Below are positions 33,417 to 40,826 of a stretch of 64,000 bases of DNA, one piece after another; the stretch's first letter is position 1; each line of letters begins with the position of its first letter. The position numbers and the translations under genes are program-made. Origin of the DNA: Roseiarcus sp963775575 (lineage in GTDB: Bacteria; Pseudomonadota; Alphaproteobacteria; Rhizobiales; Beijerinckiaceae); assembly GCA_963775575.1 (NCBI GenBank), contig CAVZJG010000003.1, positions 372,001-436,000 on the forward strand. Reading direction: 5' to 3'. The notes under the pieces are model-generated. The model was not told the origin of the DNA. It did no database searches and saw only the letters and a list, made by a program, of their open reading frames with translations.

Positions 33417-34733
33417 ATGCTCGACCCCTCCTCCGCCGCGGCGCTGCTCGACGTCAGCAAGGTCTGCCAGACCTTCTCCAAGGGCTCCGGCGAAACCGGC
33501 GCGCCGGTGCTGCAGGACGTTTCGTTGAGCCTGAGGACGGGCGAAATCGTCGGGCTGCTCGGCCGTTCCGGCTGCGGCAAGTCGACCCTGCTGCGCATCA
33601 TCTCCGGGCTGGCGCCTCCGACCTCGGGAAAGGTCACGATCGACGGCAAGCCGGTCGACGGCCCCGCCGAGAGCGTCGCGATGGTGTTCCAGAGCTTCGC
33701 GCTGTTCCCCTGGCTCTCGGTGCTCGACAATGTCGAAATCGGCCTCAGGGCGCAGGGCGTTCCGCTCGACGAAACGCGCAAGCGCGCGTTGCAGGCGATC
33801 GACGTGATCGGTCTCGACGGCTTCGAATCCGCCTATCCCAAGGAGCTTTCCGGCGGCATGCGCCAGCGCGTCGGCTTCGCTCGCGCGCTGGTCGTGCAGC
33901 CGGAAATTCTGTTGATGGACGAGCCGTTCTCGGCGCTCGACGTGCTGACCGCGGAGACCCTGCGCACCGACCTGCTCGACCTCTGGCAGGAGGGGCGGAT
34001 GCCGATCAAATCGATCCTGATGGTGACGCACAACATCGAGGAAGCGGTGCTGATGTGCGACCGCGTGCTGGTGTTGTCCTCGAATCCCGGGCGCGTCGCG
34101 GCCGAGATCGCCATCCCGCTCCCCCAGCCGCGCGACCGCCTCGACCCCGAGTTTCGCCAGATCGTCGACGGCATCTACGCGCTGATGACCCAGCGCCCCG
34201 AGGCGAAGCCGGCCGGCCGCGAAGCAGCCGCGCAAGCCGTTGGGCTCGGCCTGGCGCTGCCGGACGTCTCCACCAACTCGCTGGCCGGCATGCTCGAGGA
34301 AATCGCCGGCCCGCCTTACAACGGCAAAGCGGACCTGCCGCATCTGGCCGACTCGCTGCAGCTCGAGGTCGACGATCTCTTCCCGCTCGGCGAAACGCTG
34401 CAACTGCTGCATCTGGCCGAATTCGCCGACGCCGACATCACCCTCACCCCCGTCGGCAAGCGCTTCGTCGACATGGACGTCGATCAGCGCAAGAAGCTGT
34501 TCGGCGAACAGCTGCTGGCCGACATTCCGCTCGCGGCGCATATCAAACACGTGCTCGACGAGCGCCCCAGCCACCGCGCCCCCGCCACCCGCTTTCGCGA
34601 AGAGCTGGAAGACTATATGTCGGAGGACTACGCCGAACGCACCTTGCGCGCGATCATCAACCTCGGCCGCTATGGCGAACTGTTCGCCTACGACGAGAAC
34701 GCGACGACGTTCAGCTTGGAGAACCCGCAGTAG
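33417..34733 (+). CDS. ABC transporter ATPase with C-terminal AAA-associated domain
   Basis: 438 residues. Walker A GLLGRSGCGKSTLLR, Q-loop AMVFQSFALFPWL, signature LSGGMRQRVGFARAL, Walker B ILLMDEPFSALD and switch His in MVTHNIEEA. Residues 285-438 (LADSLQLEVDDLFPLGETLQ ... YGELFAYDENATTFSLENPQ) match the AAA-associated C-terminal domain (PF09821) found on NitT/TauT-type ATPases, presumably regulatory. Encoded with the double permease as a two-gene unit. Confidence 0.92.
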   Translation: MLDPSSAAALLDVSKVCQTFSKGSGETGAPVLQDVSLSLRTGEIVGLLGRSGCGKSTLLRIISGLAPPTSGKVTIDGKPVDGPAESVAMVFQSFALFPWLSVLDNVEIGLRAQGVPLDETRKRALQAIDVIGLDGFESAYPKELSGGMRQRVGFARALVVQPEILLMDEPFSALDVLTAETLRTDLLDLWQEGRMPIKSILMVTHNIEEAVLMCDRVLVLSSNPGRVAAEIAIPLPQPRDRLDPEFRQIVDGIYALMTQRPEAKPAGREAAAQAVGLGLALPDVSTNSLAGMLEEIAGPPYNGKADLPHLADSLQLEVDDLFPLGETLQLLHLAEFADADITLTPVGKRFVDMDVDQRKKLFGEQLLADIPLAAHIKHVLDERPSHRAPATRFREELEDYMSEDYAERTLRAIINLGRYGELFAYDENATTFSLENPQ

Positions 34734-34852
34734 CCGGCGCGAAACGGGGCCCGCTCCGTCTCATTATTGACTTGTCGCCTCGACCACGATCCGATAGCCC
34801 TTGGCGAGGCGCAATCGCGCGCTCGCCGCCGGGCGGCTTTGGGAGAAGGTCG

Positions 34853-36142
34853 ATGTCCGCAACTTCCGCAACCCTCAAAATCGGCGACAAGACCGTCGAG
34901 CTGCCGGTCAAGCAGGGAACCGCCGGCCCCGCCGTCATCGACATCGGCAAGCTCCACAGCCAGGCCGGCTTGTTCACCTACGATCCGGGCTTCACCTCGA
35001 CGGCGAGCACCGAGTCGAAAATCACCTATATCGACGGCGACGCGGGCGTGCTGCTCTATCGCGGCTACCCGATCGAGCAGATCGCCGAGCACGGCGACTT
35101 TCTCGAGGCCTGCTATCTGCTGCTCTACGGCGAATTGCCGACGCCGACGCAGAAGTCCGAATTCGACTATCGCGTCTCGCGCCACACGCTGGTGCACGAG
35201 CAGATGGCGCGGTTCTTCCAAGGCTTCCGCCGCGACGCGCACCCGATGTCGGTGTTGGTGGCCTGCGTCGGCGCGCTCGCCGCGTTCTATCACGACTCCA
35301 CCGACATCAATGATCCGCGCCAGCGTGAGCTCGCCTCGGTGCGCATGATCGCCAAGATGCCGACGCTCGCCGCGATCGCCTATAAGTACTCGATCGGCCA
35401 ACCGTTCATGTACCCGAAGAACGACCTCGGCTATACCGCAAATTTCCTGCGCATGTGCTTTGGGGTCCCTTGCGAGGACTACAAGGTGAATCCGGTTCTG
35501 GCGCGCGCGCTCGACCGCATTTTCATCCTGCACGCCGATCACGAACAGAACGCCTCGACTTCCACGGTGCGCCTGGCCGGCTCGTCGGGGGCCAATCCTT
35601 TCGCCTGCATCGCGGCCGGCGTCGCCTGCCTGTGGGGTCCCGCGCACGGCGGCGCCAACGAAGCGGCGCTGCGGATGCTCGGCCAGATCGGCACGGTCGA
35701 CAATATTCCCAAATACATCGCCAAGGCCAAGGACAAGAGCGATCCCTTCCGCCTCATGGGCTTCGGCCACCGCGTCTACAAGAATTACGACCCGCGCGCC
35801 AAGATCATGCAGGCCACCGCACACGACGTGCTCAGCGAGCTCGGCCTCAAGGACGATCCGTTGCTCGCCGTCGCGATGGAGCTGGAGCGGATCGCGCTGA
35901 ACGACGATTATTTCATCGAGAAGAAGCTCTATCCGAACATCGACTTCTATTCGGGCATCACGCTCAAGGCGATGGGCTTCCCGACCGACATGTTCACCGT
36001 GCTGTTCGCGGTGGCGCGCACGGTCGGCTGGATCGCTCAATGGAAGGAGATGATCGGCGACGCCGACATGAAGATCGGCCGCCCGCGCCAGCTCTACACC
36101 GGCGAGCTGCGCCGCGACTATCGGCCGATCGGCAATCGCTAA
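34853..36142 (+). CDS. gltA: Citrate synthase (type II)
   Basis: 429 residues; condenses acetyl-CoA and oxaloacetate. Start ATG at 34853 after GGGAGAAGG. N-terminal beta domain LKIGDKTVELPVKQGT, then ITYIDGDAGVLLYRGYPIEQ. Catalytic His regions ILHADHEQNASTSTVRLAGS and MGFGHRVYKNYDPRA, and FYSGITLKAMGFP with the catalytic Asp nearby. The gltA TAA and the convergent lpxB TAG share the same four bases (CTAA), so there is no terminator between the two genes. Confidence 0.96.
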   Translation: MSATSATLKIGDKTVELPVKQGTAGPAVIDIGKLHSQAGLFTYDPGFTSTASTESKITYIDGDAGVLLYRGYPIEQIAEHGDFLEACYLLLYGELPTPTQKSEFDYRVSRHTLVHEQMARFFQGFRRDAHPMSVLVACVGALAAFYHDSTDINDPRQRELASVRMIAKMPTLAAIAYKYSIGQPFMYPKNDLGYTANFLRMCFGVPCEDYKVNPVLARALDRIFILHADHEQNASTSTVRLAGSSGANPFACIAAGVACLWGPAHGGANEAALRMLGQIGTVDNIPKYIAKAKDKSDPFRLMGFGHRVYKNYDPRAKIMQATAHDVLSELGLKDDPLLAVAMELERIALNDDYFIEKKLYPNIDFYSGITLKAMGFPTDMFTVLFAVARTVGWIAQWKEMIGDADMKIGRPRQLYTGELRRDYRPIGNR

Positions 36143-37359
36143 AGCGGCTCTTCGCCCGCGCGGCGCGGGCTACGCGGTTCGCGCGCCCCGCGCGCTGCAA
36201 TCGTCGCCAGCACCTCGCGCGCCGCGCACGCGCTTGGGACGACGCCGTCGCCGACGAGCATTCGCGCTTCGAGACGGGCGAGCGCGGCGAGCTGGGCGGA
36301 TCGGGCGGGCCCGTCGCGCAGCAGGCCGGCGAGCGCCGCGGCGAGATTGGGCGGCGTGCAATCCCCTAGCAGGAATTCCGGGATCGCCCTTTCGCCGAGG
36401 ATCAGGTTCGGCAGCAGGATCGACAGCGGCAGCTTGACGAAATGCTTGAGCTGTTCCTCCAGCGGCGAGACCTTGTAGGCGCCGACCATCGGCACGCCGG
36501 CGAGCGCGAGCTCCAGCGTCACCGTCCCCGAGGCGGCGAGCGCGGCATGGGCGGCGCGAAAGGCCGCGAGCTTGGCGGCCTCGCCGACTTCGATGCGCGG
36601 CTCGACCGCCCACCTCGCCGCGCGCGCGCGCACTTCGCTCTCCACGTGCGGCAGGGTCGGCAAGACGATTTCGAGCGGACCGGCGACGCGGGCCACAATC
36701 GCCAGCGCGGCGCCGAAATCGTCCATCAGCCGCGCGATCACCGATCGGCGCGAACCCGGCAGCGCGACGACGAGCGGCGGCTCCGCGGCGCGGCGGCGCG
36801 CGGCGTCGGCGTCGGGACGCAATTCGCTCAGCCGTTCGATCAGGGGATGGCCGACATAGACGCATCGCGGGCCGCCGATCCTCGCGTGCTCATCGGGCTC
36901 GAACGGCAACAACGCCAGCACGCAATCGACGTAGCCGCGCATCGCGTGAGCGCGCCCGGGGCGCCACGCCCATACCGAGGGGCTGACGTAGTCGATGATG
37001 GGCAAGTCCGGCAGGACCCGCCGCACGCGCCGCGCCACGCGATGGGTGAAGTCGGGGCTGTCGATGATGACGAGCCCGTCCGGGCGCCCGGCGACGACCG
37101 CCTCGGCGCTCTGACGCATCCGTTTGAGCAGGATCGGCAGTTTCGCCACGACCGGCAGGACGCCCATCACCGCGATTTCGCCCATCGGGAACAGGCTCTT
37201 CAGCCCTTCGGCCTCCATCGCCTCGCCGCCAACGCCGAAGAATTCGATTTCTCCGCCCGTTTGCGCGCGCAGCGCCCGCATCAGCTTGAAGCCGAGCTGA
37301 TCGCCGGAATGCTCGCCCGCAATCAGCGCGACGCGCACGGCTCGCAGCGGCGCGCTCAC
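36139..37359 (-). CDS. lpxB: Lipid-A-disaccharide synthase
   Basis: 406 residues from a GTG at 37359 that overlaps the lpxI stop (GTGA). It joins UDP-diacylglucosamine to lipid X to form the lipid A disaccharide at the inner-membrane surface. Family text: VALIAGEHSGDQLGFKLM, EIEFFGVGGEAMEAEGL, IDYVSPSVWAWRPGRA, YVGHPLIERL, VVALPGSRRSVIARL and ASGTVTLELALAGVPMVGAY. Last gene of the outer-membrane biogenesis run. Confidence 0.95.
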   Translation of the reverse strand: MSAPLRAVRVALIAGEHSGDQLGFKLMRALRAQTGGEIEFFGVGGEAMEAEGLKSLFPMGEIAVMGVLPVVAKLPILLKRMRQSAEAVVAGRPDGLVIIDSPDFTHRVARRVRRVLPDLPIIDYVSPSVWAWRPGRAHAMRGYVDCVLALLPFEPDEHARIGGPRCVYVGHPLIERLSELRPDADAARRRAAEPPLVVALPGSRRSVIARLMDDFGAALAIVARVAGPLEIVLPTLPHVESEVRARAARWAVEPRIEVGEAAKLAAFRAAHAALAASGTVTLELALAGVPMVGAYKVSPLEEQLKHFVKLPLSILLPNLILGERAIPEFLLGDCTPPNLAAALAGLLRDGPARSAQLAALARLEARMLVGDGVVPSACAAREVLATIAARGAREPRSPRRAGEEPL

Positions 37360-38204
37360 GGCGCAAAGCCGATGACGAACAAGCCGGCTTCGTCGGCCGC
37401 GCGCGAAAACGTCTGGCGATCGGCGATGAGAACGCGGCCGGCGGCGAGCGCGACGCCCTGCAACTGCGCATTTCTGGCGGCTTCGATCGTTTTCGGGCCG
37501 ACGGCCGGCATGTCGATGCGCAAGTCCTGACCGCGCTTGGGGGCCTTGACCAAGACGCCCGCCGGCCCGTGCAAGCGCAGGCGCCGCGAGGCCCTCAACT
37601 CGCCGACCCGCGCCACCATCGCGTCGGTGCCTTCGGCCGCTTCGATGGCGATGACGCGCGCGTTCGCGACGACGACGCCCTGTCCTGCGTCGAACGGCGA
37701 CAAGGCGGCGAGAAGAGCGGCGCCGACGTGCGCGTCGGCCTCGGCCTCGCTCGAGGCGGCGCAGGCGCCGATCGGCCCCATCGGCGCGAGCAATTGCGGC
37801 GCGATCTCGTGCGCGCCGATGACGCGGAGGCCTTCGCGCTCGAAGATCCCGGCGACGCCGACCAGCAGGCGGTTGTCGCCGCCGCGAAACAATTGCGCTA
37901 TTCCCGGAGCGCGCGTAAACGCGCCCCAGTCGAAACGCAGGTCGGCGAATTCCGGACGGGTCATCGCGCCGACGATGGCGACGTCGGCGATCGCGCGCTC
38001 TTTGAGCGCGCCGAACATCTTGCCGAATTGGCCAAGATGCACCCAAACGTGCGCGAACGCCTCGATCGCCGGATCCGACGAACCGACGACGCCGACGATG
38101 AAAGGCTCGCGGCCGTTGGCGCGCGCGGCGCGCGCGACTTCGATCGGGAATTCGCCGCCGCCGCACACGATGGCGAGCGGGCGCGCTTCGCTCCGCTCGC
38201 TCAA
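37356..38204 (-). CDS. lpxI: UDP-2,3-diacylglucosamine pyrophosphatase LpxI
   Basis: About 282 residues; hydrolyses UDP-diacylglucosamine to lipid X, replacing LpxH in alphaproteobacteria. N-terminal LAIVCGGGEFPIEVARAA, GAMTRPEFADLRFDW, FRGGDNRLLVGVAGIFEREG and the C-terminal DUF1009-type MPAVGPKTIEAARNAQLQGV. I chose the TTG at 38204, whose TTGA overlaps the lpxA stop; an ATG at 38237 inside lpxA is the alternative. Coupled to lpxA and lpxB by overlaps. Confidence 0.93.
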   Translation of the reverse strand: MSERSEARPLAIVCGGGEFPIEVARAARANGREPFIVGVVGSSDPAIEAFAHVWVHLGQFGKMFGALKERAIADVAIVGAMTRPEFADLRFDWGAFTRAPGIAQLFRGGDNRLLVGVAGIFEREGLRVIGAHEIAPQLLAPMGPIGACAASSEAEADAHVGAALLAALSPFDAGQGVVVANARVIAIEAAEGTDAMVARVGELRASRRLRLHGPAGVLVKAPKRGQDLRIDMPAVGPKTIEAARNAQLQGVALAAGRVLIADRQTFSRAADEAGLFVIGFAP

Positions 38205-39040
38205 GCCTCGTCTTCCTTGCCCGCGCGCGGCGTGCAAATCGCGCGGTCGCCGCCCTCGCGCAGGAACGCGACGATCTGCTGCACGGCCTCCTGATCAGCA
38301 AAGGCCGCCGCAACCTCTTCGATGCGCTCCCGGAGCGTGCCGATCGGCGCGAACAATTGCTGGTAGGCGCGGCGCAGTTCGTGGATCATCTCGTGGGAAA
38401 AGCCGCGCCGCTTCATTCCGACGACGTTGAGCCCGGCAAGCGAGGCGCGATTGCCCACCGCGATGCCGAAGGGAATGATGTCGCTTTCGACGCCCGCGAG
38501 GCCGCCGATGAAGGCGTGTGCGCCGATGCGGGTGAATTGATGCGCCGCCGATCCGCCGCCGAGAATGGCGAAATCTCCAATCTGGCAGTGGCCAGCGAGC
38601 ATGACGCCGTTGGAGAAGATGACGTTGTCGCCGACGCGGCAATCGTGCGCGACGTGGGAGTTGGCAAGAAAGACGCTGCGCGCCCCGACGATCGTGCGCG
38701 AGCCGCCGCCCGCGGTGCCCGGATTCATCGTCACCCCTTCGCGGATCAGGCAGTCCTCGCCGATGGTCAGGCTGACGCGTTCGCCGCGATACTTGAGGTC
38801 CTGCGGCTCGTGGCCGATCGAGGCGAACGGGAATATCCGCGTGCGCGCGCCGATTTCGGTCAGGCCCGCGACGCTCACGTGCGAAACCAGCCGCACGCCG
38901 TCGCCGAGCGTCGCCTCGGGGCCGACGTGACAGAACGGACCGACGTGGACGCCGGCGCCGAGCCGCGCCCCGGGCTCGATGCAGGCGCTGGGATGAACGA
39001 AAGCCGGTTGCAGCGGCGCGCCGCTCGCAGCCGCGCTCAT
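38201..39040 (-). CDS. lpxA: UDP-N-acetylglucosamine O-acyltransferase
   Basis: 279 residues; first step of lipid A synthesis. The N-terminal left-handed beta-helix is built of hexapeptides (IEPGARLGAGVHVGPFCHVG), the family block GNHVTIREG appears as DCLIREGVTMNPGTAGGG, and SHVAHDCRVGDNVIFSNGVM follows. The C-terminal helical domain includes NVVGMKRRGFSHEMIHELRR. Its ATG overlaps the fabZ TGA. Confidence 0.96.
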   Translation of the reverse strand: MSAAASGAPLQPAFVHPSACIEPGARLGAGVHVGPFCHVGPEATLGDGVRLVSHVSVAGLTEIGARTRIFPFASIGHEPQDLKYRGERVSLTIGEDCLIREGVTMNPGTAGGGSRTIVGARSVFLANSHVAHDCRVGDNVIFSNGVMLAGHCQIGDFAILGGGSAAHQFTRIGAHAFIGGLAGVESDIIPFGIAVGNRASLAGLNVVGMKRRGFSHEMIHELRRAYQQLFAPIGTLRERIEEVAAAFADQEAVQQIVAFLREGGDRAICTPRAGKEDEA

Positions 39041-39501
39041 TCGTCCACCAGCATCGCGGAAACGACGGCTTCGCACACCAGCGCGCCCCCGACCTTCGCC
39101 TCGCCGCGGTACCACCACATGTTGCGGCGCTTGGCGATTCGCGTCATGTGATACTCGATCTGATCGCCCGGCCGAACGGGCTTGCGGAATTTGGCCTTGT
39201 CGACCGTCATGAGATAGACGAGGCTCGGATGGTGGCTCGCCGGCCGGCTCGCCACGCACAAGGCGCCCGCGGTCTGCGCCATGCCCTCGATCACCAGAAC
39301 GCCCGGCATAACCGGCTGTCCGGGGAAATGACCCTGGAAATGCGGCTCGTTGAACGTCACGTTCTTGATTCCGACGCCGTATTCGTCGCCGCGGGCCTCG
39401 ACGATGCGATCGACGAGCAAAAAGGGATAGCGATGCGGCAACAGGGCGAGCAGCCGCTGGATGTCGAAAATTTCAAAGGTTCGCCCCCTCGCATCGTCCA
39501 T
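39037..39501 (-). CDS. fabZ: 3-hydroxyacyl-[ACP] dehydratase FabZ
   Basis: 154 residues; hot-dog fold dehydratase of fatty-acid synthesis. Catalytic His in LLPHRYPFLLVDRI and Glu in MPGVLVIEGMAQTAG; FQGHFPGQPVMPG is typical. It sits between lpxD and lpxA as in most proteobacteria, where it helps balance phospholipid and lipid A synthesis. The 187 bases to lpxD contain no gene. Confidence 0.96.
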   Translation of the reverse strand: MDDARGRTFEIFDIQRLLALLPHRYPFLLVDRIVEARGDEYGVGIKNVTFNEPHFQGHFPGQPVMPGVLVIEGMAQTAGALCVASRPASHHPSLVYLMTVDKAKFRKPVRPGDQIEYHMTRIAKRRNMWWYRGEAKVGGALVCEAVVSAMLVDE

Positions 39502-39688
39502 TGAACCCCTCCTTGCGCGCCCGCCGTCGGCGAATGCCCCCTCCCCGGCCCGCCGTCAAGCCTCGCGCGGCGTTTTGGCGCGCCCGAGAGCCCGTTCGGG
39601 GCGCGATGGCTTCAATCGCGCCAGGCAACCCTCATCCGGCCGGTCGACGCGGCGAGGGAGCGGCTGATCGGCGATCCGTCGTCATCCC

Positions 39689-40747
39689 CTAGCTCGCCTC
39701 GGGCTCGCGAGAAGCGGTTCCGCGCGCCAGCTTCTTCACCGCCGCCACTTCGCGGAACCACTCGCGCATCGGCCTGGCCGGCGACCCTCCCCATCGCGCG
39801 CCGGCGGGAACGTCGTTCATGACGCCGGACTGGGCGGCGATCTGCGCGCCGGCGCCGATCTCGAGATGGCCCGTCAGCCCCGCCTGACCGCCGAGCGCGA
39901 CGAAGTCGCCGATCGCCGTCGAACCGGAAACGCCCGCCTGGGAGACGAGAACGCAATGACGGCCGACGACGACGTTGTGGGCGATCTGGACGAGATTGTC
40001 GATCTTCGTCCCCTCACCGATGATGGTGTCGCGATTGGCGCCGCGATCGATCGTCGTTCCGGCGCCGATCTCGACGTCGTCCTGGATGATTACCCGGCCG
40101 ATTTGCGGCACCTTGAGATGCCCGCCCGGACCCATCGCGAAGCCGAATCCGTCCTGACCGATGTGGACGCCGGGATGGATGATCACACGATCGCCGATCA
40201 GCGCGCAGGCGATCGAAGCGAGCGCGCCGACGACGCTGTCGCGCCCGATGCGCACCTGCGGGCCGATCACCGCATTGGCGCCGATGACCGCGCCCGCGCC
40301 GATCTCGGCGCCCGGACCGATCACCGCGCCGGGGTCGACGATCACGCCGGCCTCGAGCCGCGCCGCGGAATGGACGAAGGCGGCGGGCGAAACGCCGGTC
40401 TCGCCGAACGCCGAGCGCGGCCTGACCGCTTGCGGGTAGAGCCGCGCCATCGCTTCGGCCATCGCGCGATAGGGCTGGGGCGTAGCCAGACACGCGCAAC
40501 CGGCCGGCGCCTGCGCCGCGTGGCGCGGCGCGACCAGGACCGCGCCGGCGCACGTCGCCTTGAAATCGTCGAGGTAGCGGGGATTGTCGAAAAAGGAGAG
40601 ATCGTCGGGCCCGGCCTCGTCGAGCGCGGCGACGTCGCGAACGATCCTTCCGGCGTCGGCGCCCTGGCTCAGCGCGGCGCCGGTCCATTGCGCGACCTCG
40701 CCGAGCGTCGGCGCGACGGCGAGCGGGAAAAAGCTGATCTTCGCCAA
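39689..40747 (-). CDS. lpxD: UDP-3-O-acylglucosamine N-acyltransferase
   Basis: 352 residues; third step of lipid A synthesis, N-acylation. The N-terminal uridine-binding domain (about 1-110, DLSFFDNPRYLDDFKATCAG) is followed by a hexapeptide beta-helix (VIGPGAEIGAGAVIGANAVI) with the catalytic His region IHPGVHIGQDGFGFAMGPGG. Full length. A terminator-like hairpin separates it from bamA upstream. Confidence 0.96.
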   Translation of the reverse strand: MAKISFFPLAVAPTLGEVAQWTGAALSQGADAGRIVRDVAALDEAGPDDLSFFDNPRYLDDFKATCAGAVLVAPRHAAQAPAGCACLATPQPYRAMAEAMARLYPQAVRPRSAFGETGVSPAAFVHSAARLEAGVIVDPGAVIGPGAEIGAGAVIGANAVIGPQVRIGRDSVVGALASIACALIGDRVIIHPGVHIGQDGFGFAMGPGGHLKVPQIGRVIIQDDVEIGAGTTIDRGANRDTIIGEGTKIDNLVQIAHNVVVGRHCVLVSQAGVSGSTAIGDFVALGGQAGLTGHLEIGAGAQIAAQSGVMNDVPAGARWGGSPARPMREWFREVAAVKKLARGTASREPEAS

Positions 40748-40769
40748 GGCCGAATGTCTTTTCTAGGTA

Positions 40770-40800
40770 AGGAAAGGCGCGCCAGAAACCCTGGCGCGCC
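40770..40800 (-). terminator. Terminator between bamA and lpxD
   Basis: On the minus strand two perfect 10-bp arms GGCGCGCCAG/CTGGCGCGCC around a 5-base loop are followed by TTTCCTT. It lies 27 bases after the bamA stop, so lpxD and the genes after it may depend on readthrough or their own promoter. Confidence 0.75.
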
Positions 40801-40826
40801 CGAATGCGAAACAGCCCTTGACGCCG

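Noticed and set aside
34055..36142. Fused frame of 695 codons ending in citrate synthase
   Set aside because: The first 266 codons are an out-of-frame shadow of the ABC ATPase gene; citrate synthase starts at 34853.
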